A stretch of DNA of 64,000 nt from Lophium mytilinum (taxonomy: Eukaryota > Ascomycota > Dothideomycetes > Mytilinidiales > Mytilinidiaceae): positions 1,736,001-1,800,000 of the forward strand of contig MU004181.1 in NCBI GenBank assembly GCA_010093605.1. Reading direction: 5' to 3'. Both the position numbers and the translations under genes were made by a program. Shown here piece after piece: positions 35,618-47,137 of this stretch. The first letter of the stretch is position 1, and each line of letters begins with the position of its first letter. A model generated the notes under the pieces. That model was not told where the DNA came from, made no database searches, and saw nothing but the letters and a program-made list of their open reading frames with translations.

Positions 35618-36189
35618 GTTATGATCGATATCGAAAAGATTATGGAAAGAAACCAAACTTATCAACTAGCCACCCATAGATATCTACCTTCTGAGAGGCT
35701 GCCCCAAATTAGCAAGTTCATGCTTAGTGGCTCGCCTCGGTTCGGTTATATGAGATTACGTGGGAATCTCTGACTATCCCCTTAGCATACTACCACCGCC
35801 GTGTCTTTCCAAAAGCGACATGCAGATACCCCATAATATACCCCGCGCCCCACATAGTCACCGTTCCGGAACTTTAAATGTCCAAAGATATGTAAAAGCA
35901 CCGCAAACATGGGGGGCTTGCATCGGGGTTGATCCTCCGGTAGGAACGCGGTACCCGGCAACCTGACTGTACCCCAACTTATTCTTGGGATGCCCATTAA
36001 TCAACGCGTCCCTGATGCGCAATTTCCCCGATACTCACAAGTAGGCTGAAGCAACGCAGCTTCGTCTGCTACACAAGTTACCAGCCAAAAGTACTCCTCG
36101 AACTACGCGAACCTATCCCACGTCATACACCATAGAAACATTAGCCAAACCCATAATTCAGACAATTTGTACTTCCAATCAGCATTTGC
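35618..36189. promoter_or_regulatory. shared divergent promoter region
   Basis: The 572 bp between the starts of the acyl-CoA dehydrogenase (-) and the acyl-CoA synthetase (+). CCTCGG (35739-35744) and CCGAGG-related cores resemble fatty-acid Far-type sites (core CCTCGG). That is suggestive only. No other gene lies between. Confidence 0.45.
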
Positions 36190-38307
36190 ATGATAATCAG
36201 GATGGTTCCCCGAATATACGAATCCATTATTCCAGAAATTCACGTTCCCACGAACCTTTCAGTCCACCAATTCCTCACGCGGTATAACCCCGAGGATGTT
36301 GCTCCGGACAAGGTTGTATGGGAAGAGGCGGACGGAGGGCGAACAATGTCACATGGTGGTGTCCGAGACGAAGCTGCTATAGGAGCCGCTTGCCTCACTA
36401 GTGCTCTGGGACTGCACCCAGGAGATGTTGTCGCAATTTATGCGCCCAACAGCATCAACTATGGTATTGCCGCTCATTCGGTACTATGGTTTGGCGGAGT
36501 TATAGCGTAAGATCATACACCTAGGAGTACTGAGAAGCTGAGTTAGCCAACTTATTTGCTTTGACAGGGGCATCAACCCAATGACTTCGCCTTACGATAT
36601 GGTCCACTATCTCGCATCTTGCGAGCCAAAAGTCATCATCACCACTCCAGAGTTACGAGGCCGAGTCGATGAAGCACTATCAAAAAGCAAGAACCTTCCC
36701 TTTCAACCAATCATTGTTCTGCTTGATGAGACATCCAACGCACTTGTAAGTCCCCACACTAGGAAGCAACTAAAGTTCATACTAACATGCATCGTCCAGT
36801 TCCCAGAGTTCTACGGAAAAAAGAACTACGGTCGTCATCAGATTCCTCCGCTTGACCTCACAGGCTCGGATAACCGCAAGCATATAGCAGCCAATATGTT
36901 CAGCTCTGGGAGCAGTGGAAAACCTAAAGCAGTACAATGGAGCCACCATACAATTATTGCGCACTTTGTAAGCGTACGAGCTTCGCAGCCAGAGCAGAAT
37001 AGCCGACTCACTCGGGAAGTCCTCTTCGTGCCTTGTATAGTTATCCTTTCTTTGAAACCCCTCATAGCGGCAAGCCGACTAACCCAAGTAGTTGGTCATA
37101 TGTTTGGTCTCGTTGCCGCCGTCCTCAACCCGGTCCATTGTGCCTCCCATGTGGTCATCATGAAGCAGTTTGAATACCTGAAGTACATTGAAGCTTCCGC
37201 GAGACTTCGAGCCACGATAATGAGAAGTAATCTAGCCACTTTAGCATGAGAAGAGGCTTCAATCTAACCTCTCTAGTGGTCCCTCCCATAGCGCTGGCTA
37301 TCGCCAAAGATCCCAACATAGCGAAGTATGACTTAACCAGTGTAAACGTCATCATGTGTGCTGGGGCTACGCTCCAAGCCGAGATCGTGAACCAGCTTCA
37401 AACGATCATGGGCGGCTGCGACATCTTACAAGGTTACGGGTGCGAACTCTCCATCCTCTGTCCCCACTTTACAAAGTGCTAATCATCGATGAATAGTTTG
37501 AGCGAAGCAGCTGTTTCGGCGTTGAAACCGGCGAAATCAATTGAGAGGTCGGGATCAGTGGGACGACTCTTTCCCAGCCAGTGCGTTAGCCTCACCAATG
37601 ATATTTTATCTTCTCACCTCTCGCAGTACGCTCCGTGTAGTGGACGATAACTTGAATGACGTCGAAGTAGGGCAGCCTGGAGAAGCTCTCGTCAAGGGCC
37701 CGACTGTATTTCTGTAACGTTCCGCATCCCTTTCTCAAGACCACAGCACCTAACGAAACGTTAGTTCCTACAAGAATAATCCCATCGCTACGAAAGAAGC
37801 GTTCCACGATGGATGGCTGCGGACCGGTGATGTTGTAAAAGTAGATGAAGACGGCTACATCTGGTTCCTCGATAGGAAAAAGGAGATGATCAAATACAAA
37901 GGGTACGTATCTCACTCCTAAAATCTTTCAGCTCAAGAAGCCACCAATTGACTCCTCCCAGCAACCAAGTCGCTCCCGCGGAACTCGAAGACCTTCTCAA
38001 CTCGCACCCCTCCGTGGCCGAATCAGCCGTCTGCGGCATTTTCGACTCGTCGCAGCAAACTGAAGTCCCCGTCGGCTACGTATGTCTGAACGACTCAATT
38101 TCGGAATCCGAACGATCGAAGGTATTGAAAGAGATCCGGCAATGGGTGGACGGCATAGTCTCCCCATCGAAGAAGCTGCGCGGTGGCGTGTTCTACATAG
38201 CACAGATACCGAAGAACCCCACAGGCAAAGTGCAACGGATGCTGCTCCCCGCTAGGTTAGAAGCTGCGGCTAAGATAGCTGCGGAGAATCGGCCTTCGAA
38301 GCTTTGA
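36190..38307 (+). CDS. acyl-CoA synthetase (4CL-like), peroxisomal
   Basis: Nine exons: 36190-36506, 36568-36745, 36800-37034, 37089-37226, 37277-37439, 37497-37580, 37627-37713, 37765-37902 and 37962-38307, giving 561 aa. The enzyme activates a carboxylic acid to acyl-AMP and then acyl-CoA. Motifs in order: LGLHPGDVVAIYAPNSINYG, the P-loop-like FSSGSSGKPKAVQWSH, ILQGYG, GWLRTGD, DRKKEMIKYKGNQVAPAELE and IPKNPTGKVQR (catalytic Lys). The last three residues, SKL, are a textbook PTS1 peroxisome signal. It resembles fungal 4-coumarate-CoA-ligase-like synthetases; the substrate cannot be told. It pairs divergently with the acyl-CoA dehydrogenase. Confidence 0.9.
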
Positions 38308-40135
38308 TTAAAAATGTCGTTACACTAGAAACGGGGAACCTCAGGACAGGCATGTATTTGCTATGTAGCAACTGAAGCAACGTCAAATTCTACACTATTT
38401 CAGTACATATCTCACCACCTCACCTCCTTCTCCTATCCCCTTCTCACACCCATCTAGCTCCCCCATACTCGAAACACCCCGTCCCACAAGCACCACCACA
38501 CGCCGCGTGCCACGAGTACAACGTGGTCGCTGTCAACTGGGCGCCACCACGTACCCAGACCCGCGTCCATCGCGTCCCGCTGCTGTGCGATGGTGCACCA
38601 TAACGGCCGCCAAAGGGGAGTTGGACCAGCGCCGCATCTGTGCGCCGTGTCTCCTGATACCGGCGTCTTGGTACCACGGCCAGGAGATGAGACTCGGGCT
38701 GGGTCAACTCTGCCGGGTGATGGCGTTGGGTGACTGCTTTTCCCAATTCAACTCATACGGCGAGTGAAATCCCCTCACATGCTCTCATTCGAATCCCCTA
38801 TCTTGGTGGGTACATTTTGGATAACTATTGTGCTGGATTACTGGTGCGAGTATAGTAACTACTGAGACACAGATTTGGGTTCGTCGATTTTTGATCCTCA
38901 GAATCTGCCATGAATCTGTCGCCTAATCTGGGGCCTCCGACAATAATATGCCCAAATCGACTTCAAATCGCACGGACTGGCTCCCGTTTGTACATCTCCC
39001 AACCTCAAAATCAAGCCTATTTCCACGGGCTAATCTGAAGCGTACTCCAATAACATGCCCAAATCGACTTCAGATTCCACGGACTGGCTCCCGTTACCAC
39101 ATCTCGCACCATCCAAATTCCCCTTATATCTGTAGTCTGATTTAAATGGTCTGCATTTCGCTTCCAAACAGACACCGAGAATCGCATAGGGAGCGGATTG
39201 GAAGCCCTTTCACCGATTTTACGCTGTTTTCCATAAGATATCCTATTAGACTCACTGTGCCAGCTCCCAGAAATCTCAACACCGCTTTCTCTTTGCTCTC
39301 ACGAGAGTTGGAAGTAATTGGAAGTAGTCCCAAAATTGGTTCTCACGCAAAGCTGGGCTCCCCATCACCGTTCCCTCTTATCCACCTCTACACAACCTCC
39401 AACTCCCTACTCTTCATCCTCCTCTATCAACTCAACCTCCTTTCTCACACCTCCTACCCCCGCTGCGCGCGAGGACACTGAGATCGGCCCATAGTTCAAA
39501 AACCGAAATATCACCTCGTCATGGAAATGAATGGTGCAAGGCTCGATGCTGCTTTTGTCGAGCTCGGGTGGGCGACGATGGGCAGGGCGGAACATTGGCG
39601 GCATTTTTGGTTGGGGTAGTTCCAGGACTGGTGCATGGGGGAGGACTATGTAGTATTATGTTCTTGTGTATAACTTGTCTGTCGTCGTCAAAAATACAGC
39701 TAGGAGGAGCCTTAGGTCGGCACTCGCGGGACATTCAGGATCCTGAAAGTTCGTTTGCTGATCTGATCTTGATAGCGGCGTCCGCAAGGGGACGCAGTTT
39801 GAAAAGGCACATACAGGTAGTAGGAGAATGGAGTAGCAGAGTATACTAATAGTATTGACCCGGCAGTGTATCAAGTCAAGAAGCCCTTCCCACATTATCG
39901 ACTGCAATCCCGTACAGCCTCCAAAAGCCCAGCCCCGTAACAACCCTCCAAAACTTCCGACACACGAGAAGATATACCCCGTGAGTGCCAGAGAAGCATT
40001 GAGAATCAAACAGCCTAGTATACATCCTAACAACCACGTTTAGTGGTGAGGCCCGGGAACTCCAACTGTATGTACATCGAACCGCCCTTCCACCTCCAGC
40101 TTCAGCAACACCGAGGTAACAAATCGACTAGCATT
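38308..40135. other. gene-free interval with repeats
   Basis: 1.8 kb without a supportable gene. It includes a two-copy 108-bp tandem repeat listed separately. A 86-100 aa frame on both strands at 38444-38767 shows no recognisable domain. Confidence 0.45.
38921..39107. repeat. two-copy tandem repeat, about 108-bp period
   Basis: A unit starting with CTAATCTG occurs at 38921-39028 and again at 39029-39107 (partial). The best match is ATGCCCAAATCGACTTCA followed by ACGGACTGGCTCCCGTT in each. The copies have diverged by roughly ten changes over 65 bases. No frame or RNA fold is evident. Confidence 0.75.
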
Positions 40136-41514
40136 CTAGGGGGTCGCGGAGGCGGTGACGGAGGCGGAGCCGTTGGCGAGGGACTGGTAGGCGACCCACG
40201 CGGCATCGTCCATGTCCATCAGGGACTGCTCTGCTGTGTCTTCAGTCTCGGCATGACTAGCTTCAGCCTGCATGAGCTGAACTCGAGCGTTGAGGACTGC
40301 GTTCTCCGACGCTGCCTGCTTGTTCGCCTTGCGGAGGACCTTGTTTCTGGCGAGGACCTCCTACGGGTCAACCGGTTAGCATAGATCAGATTGGAGCACG
40401 CGAATGGCTTACTTCAATCAGCTCATTCAACCCTGCCTCCTTCTCCGTCCACTTTGTCTCCTTCTCTGACCACTCTGTCTCAGCACGGAGGACCTGGCTC
40501 ATCTTCAGTTCGAACTGCTGGATCTTCGCACGAAGCTCGGCCTCGACACCCTCCCGAGCACCATTCTCAGACTTGAGTGCCTCTTCCTGCTCAAGCTCAA
40601 GTTGCTGGAGCTTAGAGCGAAGTTCGGCCTCCGCGCCCTTCTGAGCCTCAATCTCGGACTTAAGGGCCTTGACTTCCGTCTTTGCGATGGTCCAGTCCTG
40701 TGCAGGTTAGTAATGACTCATAGAATGGAGCCTGACGGTGCCACCGTACCTGATGGACGTTTCCGAACTCCCTAGCCTGTAGCTTATACCTCTCGAGTTG
40801 GCCGTCGTATAGATCGGAGACACGATCGATCTCCTTCGCGCGATTGACCGACTCGGTTCTCAAGGATGCGATGGCCTTCTCAAGATCGAACTTCGATGCA
40901 AGAAGGCTGGCAATAGTCGCGGAGGAGCTTTCTTGGCCCCTGCTGCTCTTCTCTGCATCTGCCTGAAGCTCCCGGACCTTGGAGTGACATTTGTGCAACT
41001 CGCTCTTCAGAAGCCCTCTGTCCAGCGTCAAACGCGAGACCTTCTCACTTGCTTCGCCCATCTCGATCAGCTTAGCACTAGAATTGGCCCTGTAATCGTT
41101 GAAGGCCTTCTGTTGGCCCAAGATGACGTCGTTCTGGAGAGACAACTTCCGCTGATAGGCCTCTATCTCAGCAAATGAAGTCCTCATTGTCTCCTGGATG
41201 GCGGCTTGGAGCTCGAACTTGTGGTTCTCCTCCTGCGTACTGAGGACGGAGTGTCTGTAGGCTTCGAGCTCGGTGGAGAAGCGGGAGAGCTTTGCGATCT
41301 CATACGACATCTTGTCGATGGCTTTCAGCGCCCTATCTTGATTCTGCTCCGTGACGGCTTGGTGAACTTCCTCGTGCAGAGCACGAAGGTTCGTCATGAC
41401 CGACGAAACCTGCTTCTCATAGCTCATGTTCTGTATCGAAGCCTCCGTACCAAAGACGGCTTCGAACTTCACAACGTCACCCGAGGTGCCATCGATGCTG
41501 GTGAAGGCGTCCAT
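40136..41514 (-). CDS. coiled-coil protein, 424 aa
   Basis: Three exons read downward: 41514-40750, 40697-40413 and 40360-40136. Nearly the whole protein from residue 30 is heptad-rich helix, for example ELEAYRHSVLSTQEENHKFE, KVSRLTLDRGLLKSELHKC and VEAELRAKIQQFELKMSQVL. The C-terminus is a short Ala/Ser/Thr tail, ASVTASATP. Introns of 52 nt have consensus ends. No motor head, zinc finger or membrane segment is visible, so it is probably a structural or tether protein. I do not recognise the family. The ATG at 41514 is the first in the mature message if the 5'-UTR intron is real. Confidence 0.75.
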
Positions 41515-41515
41515 A

Positions 41516-41564
41516 CTGGATCGCGCGTTAGAGGTGACAAGGGAAGGATGAGGCACAAGCTTAC
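41516..41564 (-). other. probable 5'-UTR intron of the coiled-coil gene
   Basis: GTAAGC donor at 41564, CTCTAAC branch-like site and CCAG acceptor at 41516, one base before the ATG. Length 49 nt fits other introns here. Confidence 0.55.
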
Positions 41565-41747
41565 CTGTGTGCAGAGTGTGTGTAGAGAGGGTGCGTGGGT
41601 GTGATGTGATGAGGTGAGGTGGAACAGGCAAGAGGTTGAGATAAACAACTCGCCCTGACGTTTTAGGCGTGCCCGTGATCCGTGACTGCCCAACAAAACA
41701 CCCCGGCACTGCCGCTGGAGGTGCGTGCCCTAGCGGGATAAAGGACT

Positions 41748-42245
41748 ATGCAAAATGATGAAATCTCCACCTCGGAAAAGTATGCTAGAGTTCCTCATGT
41801 TGCTGTAAGAAGGTACACGAGCCTCACCATGCAGGGCCTGAGGGTTGCCGAGCAGCATCGCTAGTAACTAATAGAGAACAGAGCACGTCGCGTCGAGATG
41901 ATCCCTCGGCAGATTGGGACCGGACAAAACGCCTCACCGCCAGAGGCGCTACAGGAAAGTTGTGGACGGTACAGAATATAGAATTTTCTACTTCCTGAAA
42001 GCACCTTGAAGATCCTCATGTACTGCGAGAAATTTCACAAGCCTATGAGAGACACTTAAAGTATCGAAAGGAACTCGTTGAGGTTTCATCATGGTTCTGT
42101 GTAAACGCTGGTCTGCTACGAAGCAATGCTAGTCAGCGCCGTCTGAAGCGCTCTAGTAAGTAGATGAACTGTGCAAAGCGATAGATGAACATCCCGTGAA
42201 GGTACCTTGAGGCCCCTCATGCAGCGGAAGAAGGTATATACGATG
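41748..42245. repeat. three degenerate repeats, about 200-220 bp apart
   Basis: Similar 78-bp blocks occur at about 41748-41825, 41969-42046 and 42168-42245. They share TGCAAA-like starts, then CCTCATG near the centre and AGAAGGTA(TA)CACGA-like ends. Similarity is eroded and uneven. No open frame continues through them. Confidence 0.55.
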
Positions 42246-45067
42246 ACGTGTCGACCTTCTTCATTCATAGCGACAGGAAAGAAACAGCAAAATGAGATTC
42301 GTCGTGTTGCGGATTGCCTCTCGGAGTAGGCGGGTGCACTCTTCTGTTACTGCCTGTGGCGCCTCAAGCTATTTCGGGATTCAACGTATTATTCTAGGCT
42401 ACAACGGTCGGAGGTGGCCCATTCTACAGGATATTCAGGGCAAGCAGAAAATCTAGCAGCGTCACCATGGCACCAACGTACTGAGAAGTATTTTTAGGTT
42501 TGCATTTTTCTTTTCAAAAAGGATGATGGATGACACTATAGAATGAAACTACCCTCAGCATAAACAGCCTGGCACTTACCTTCCTACCTTGTGGTGATCA
42601 ACGCCTCCTGGATACCAATTGCAGCAGGGAAGCTTATTTGGACGTCACAACGTCTCGCGTCCTGCGCCGACGATTCTAAAACAAATGGACAGAATGGCTG
42701 AAGGATGCCACGCACCTTATAGGTCTCGGTATCACCGGTTACTCGAGGTAGGACATCCCGAGCACCTCACAACGACGTGTGATCCACTGTGGAGTAATGC
42801 AGGGCATGGCAAGTTGTTTTCCGTGTTTCGGACCCCGGACGACTCAAGGAGCCTCCCGAATTGCCGTACGAGTCGCTCGTAGTAGTGACACAAACACCGC
42901 GGGGGGTTGGGTGGGTTCATCAGCAGGCGATGAAGGGTGTCGGAGATCAGTAGCCACGAGTCGCCGGACTGTCGAGATCGGCAGGAAGGTTGGGCGTAGT
43001 TGGAGGTGAGATGAATTGCCGTCGGACAGGGAGCGAAAATAAGGTTGCTCGAGGACGGAGGATTGGCTGTGGTGGAGAACGTGGTGCGCTGCCCATGCTA
43101 ATGCCGCGTCTGATAAAATCACAGGCCCCATTTCCTCGAGTGCTGGGTTACGGACACGGTGACCGAAGGCACGGCTGGGAAGTAGATTAGAGTGCTGCAA
43201 TGCTACGGGGCACTGCTGCCACGCAGGCATCAAGCAAGACGGAAGGCGCGGAGGGTCGTGAGGGTCGTGAAGGGTGGTGGATAGAGCAGGGCGTGTTCAT
43301 GGTGGCTGCTCAAGGGAGTCTCCTGTCTCTGTCGGCCAGACTCGATGCTCACGACGCAAAACTCAGGTGGAGGTCGGGAGCGGTGCGTCGGTGCGAGAGG
43401 TGAAGGCGCCCCAACCCTTGTTTCACTAGGATGGCCCCGTCCCCGGTCGAGTCGTACATACGGACGACGATGGCGCACTGTATGGCGTGCCCGACTCTGC
43501 AGGCGGCCACAAAGGATGCGCGATTGGGACGGACGACGGAGAGTCCTTTGGATGCCCAGAGGAGGTTGGAGTAGTTGGTTTCTAGACAAGTCGTGCAAGA
43601 AAAAGCAACGTCTGGCGCTGCCAGACTAGGCGGTTGTAGTTATGTAACATACGCGGGCTAACCGTCCCGAGAAGGTTCCAAGGTTGACAACAAGACCGGG
43701 TCTCTAGCGCGGGTATGGAGAGGTCGAGCCGAGAGCTCGTGAGGATAGCGAGAGGCTTGGCTGGGGACGGGGGACGCTAGGGAGGCTCCTAGGTACAGTA
43801 AAAGCTCAGTATAGCGATAGCGGTGTATAGTGTTACCTTACGTTCTGTATACTGATACAAGTCGCCGGATTGTCTGATATGCCTGCAATGTCACCAGCTC
43901 TCTGCCTAGTACGATATTGTATGAGAGGAAGTTAGTAATACAATACTAAGCAAACTGCATTCACAGTGCATTTTGAATCGGAAAGTGGTCCGTAGCACCC
44001 CAAACGCCCCTTTCTTGGGCTGTTCTCTGGCGTTTTGGAACAGCTGCGCTCACCAAGCGAGGACACGTGACTCTACATACGGTGATGGATTCAATACAGT
44101 AATACACTCCCTAGCCCCGACGCACGAGTTATACCGAGGGGTTACTGCACTGGGCTCGCTGGGACGCACCAGGGCCTCTGCAGCAGATGACAGACCGGGG
44201 ATCCCGTCGATATCTGCCGCGGGCCTGGCTGTGCATGTCCCGCCGAGTCGGTGGAGTCGGGCGTGCTGGGTTGGGTGCATCGGCGGCCTCAAGCCAGTCG
44301 CGGGCAATGAAACAAGAGCTGCTCTCTATGCCTCTGTAGGCTAGCCGTCCGGTTCCCTCTGCTCGGGGCGGCTGCATGGGAAAGCGTGCCGCCGCCGAAG
44401 CCTCTCTGCCTTTGCGCGAACGCTATTCCTGCCCCAGCTACCATTCCTCCTACAGAGCGCACTAATCTTATCGTGCACCCCTCCCGGAATCCTTAGACTG
44501 TCCCAGAGCACGCCCGACTCCACGCGCTTTTTCTTCTCCTGTCCGCTTCGTAGAGTCCCCAATTCCCTAATCCTTAATCCCCAGTTCCCAGTCCCCAGTC
44601 CCCAGTCCCCACGACGCTGCACCCACCTCCGCCGCGCAAGACATTCGATTGTCTCCTGTGCGCCACCAGCACGCACGCAGCGCCCTCCACCCTCTGCTGC
44701 GACATTGCTCACTGCCCGCTGCCACATCGCCGCCAAGCACTCGCTCCGTCTCGCGCTCCCGCCGTCCCAAGTCCTCTCACTCGCTGCTGCTCTCCCGCTA
44801 CCGTCGAGGTTCGCCAATCGCTCCACCCCGACTCCCCGAGCTACGGCCTGCTACACTACCTACTATTCTTAACGGCTTCAGTCCGCCTCTGCTTGCCCTC
44901 TCGGCCCGTCCCTCCTTCGGTACTATTTGCTGCTGCTGTCTCATTCTATACTAACCGCTAAGTGCCCTCCGTAGTCCCCGCCGCCGTCGACCCTGCCCGT
45001 TCCTTCCTCTGCTCACCGGGCCACTTTCTTTGACCACCAACTCGCGTACTTCATGGCCCCAGGAATA
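42246..45067. other. gene-free interval and G-alpha leader
   Basis: About 2.8 kb without a supportable gene. The last 700 bp are C/T-rich, typical of a long 5' leader, with a CCCCAGT-type short tandem repeat near 44580-44607. Confidence 0.45.
43796..43858 (+). mobile_element. candidate solo terminal repeat, pogo-like
   Basis: TA followed by CAGTAAAAGCTCAGTATAGC, GATAGCGGTGTATAGTG and a Thr/Ala-free AT-rich tail resembles the terminal inverted repeat style of fungal pogo/Tigger elements (CAGT...CTCxxTATAxCGA). No matching inverted end was found nearby, so at most this is a relic. Confidence 0.35.
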
Positions 45068-46341
45068 ATGTGTTTTGGCAAGAAACCCGACGACCCGGAT
45101 TCCAGGAAGAATGAAGAGATCGAAAAGGGCCTGCGCGCCGACAGGAAGCGCCAGGAGCGCGAGGTCAAGCTGCTGCTGTTAGGTACCGCTCGCCGAGAGA
45201 CTGCTTTGTCGGCCACCGTCACTGACCACGACCTGTGTAGGAGCCGGAGAGAGCGGCAAGTCCACAGTGCTCAAGCAAATGCGAGTGATACACGCCGGCG
45301 GATTCAGCAGAACCGAGCGAAAGCAATGGCGTGCCATAATATTCAATAATCTGGTCACCGCCTACCAGACAATCTTCTCCGCCATGCAAGAACAAGAGAC
45401 GAACTTCGAAGACGAGGACAATGAGGTGGGTGCTGGTCTGGATTGACGATAGCTATTTGCTGACAATCTCTCTGCAGGCATACGCAAACCTCATAAACGC
45501 CGACCCAGAGATTGGCCTGGAAGACCCGATGCCTCTAGAATGTTTGACGGCCTTCAACAGCCTGTGGGCCGACAAAGGAGTGCAGCTGGCTATCCTGAAG
45601 GGCAACCAATACGCGCTTCACGACAATCTCAGCTAGTAAAGTTCTCGTACGAGCGTCTCGTTCAATGCTGACCCCTCCTAGCTTTATTGGTGACATGGAC
45701 CGCCTCTTCGCCAAAGACTACATGCCCACCGATCAAGATATATTACGAACTAGGTTAAGGACGACGGGAATCACCGAAACGATATTCGACCTCGGAAACT
45801 TGACCTACCGCATGTTCGATGTGGGTGGTCAGCGGTCGGAGCGAAAGAAGTGGATACACGTATTTGACAATGTGCAAGTTGTGCTCTTTTTGGTGGCTAT
45901 CAGCGGCTATGACCATGTTCTAGTGGAAGATCGAAACGGGGTAGGCTGCAATGGCGGAGACCCACTAAGATTTGACGCTGACTACTCCCATAGAACCAAA
46001 TGCACGAAGCCCTCATGCTGTTCGAATCGATATCGAACTCGAGGTACTTCGAGAAGTCGGCTCTGATCCTGTTCCTTAACAAAATCGATCTGTTCAGGGA
46101 GAAAATATCAAGTGGCATGAGCCCCATCAACAAGATATTCCCAGACTACACAGGCAAGATTACCGATATTGAAGCCGGCCAGGAGTTCTTCGCAAACAAG
46201 TTTAGAAACCTCGTGCGGCAACAGAAGAAGGAAGTCTATGTCCATTACACCAACGCGACCGATACCGACTTGCTTAAGAAGACCATGGCCTCAGTGCAGG
46301 ACATGATTGTACAACGAAACCTCAACGCGCTGATACTGTGA
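45068..46341 (+). CDS. heterotrimeric G protein alpha subunit, group II
   Basis: Five exons, 45068-45182, 45241-45425, 45478-45635, 45682-45940 and 45994-46341, give 354 aa, the standard size. It is a GTP-binding signal transducer coupled to seven-helix receptors. Motifs: [18 protein letters not shown] (P-loop), [10 protein letters not shown] (switch I), [18 protein letters not shown] (switch II), [10 protein letters not shown] and TNATDTD. It begins MCFGKK, so there is no Gly at position 2 for myristoylation. That start and the C-terminal RNLNALIL fit the fungal GNA-2/GanA group II, not the better-studied groups I and III. An in-frame ATG five codons earlier (45053) is possible. Group II knockouts in other fungi are usually mild. 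Confidence 0.93.
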
Positions 46342-47137
46342 GTCGGCTTAAACGCATCTTGTTGGTTACGTCTCTACGCAAACCTCAAATATCTGGCCAC
46401 GCCTTGACCAACCAGACCGACTTAGGATACCCGCGTAACCACCGCATTTCCGAACGCCCTGCAGCCATACCACAGGGCACAGTGAGCCGAGGAACCCCCT
46501 TCGACCCCCGCTCTTAAGCGATGTGGCATACGATTTATCACTACCGCCGGACGACTCTCCGCTTCTTTATGTTGTTCGATAGGGATGATGTGACGGCTAT
46601 TGGGCTCGGCGCGTTTGGATGATTTTAATAGCCCCGTATTTTATGGGCGAGATGGAGAAAGCAGGAATACCAGGTTGGCGCTTCTGAGCATTGGTGTCGG
46701 TTGTATTGAGATTTGAAAGGCATGGGGAGGCTATCTCTTCTTCTTACCTTACTCATGTTTACCCTATTGTCTACAGCGCTTGAACCAAAACGCGAGTGGT
46801 AGCCAGCCTCGCTAGATATCCAGCCCAATGATCTGCATGAAACAGTTACTACCCGGACAGAGTATTACCCTCATGGCCCCATGATATAATTTCTAGCTAG
46901 ACCGTTTAGTGTAGTGTAGATATTAGTTCTATTCCCACAAAGCCATCGCACACGTAATATGTGATAGGCATGCTGAATCATTGGAACAGTCACCAGCAGG
47001 TGGGCAGAGTGGAATGCCAAGAGATATCGCCAAGCAAAATCATTAGCGCCTCTTCGACTTCGCCGTCTTCGCCATCACCGCTCCAACGCCGACAAAACAC
47101 ACCTCAACCCTCTTCCTCGCCTTCCTTCGAGTCGGCA
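46342..47137. other. intergenic interval
   Basis: 796 bp between the G-alpha stop and the mS38 start. No gene recognised; AT-rich around 46850-46950. Confidence 0.4.
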
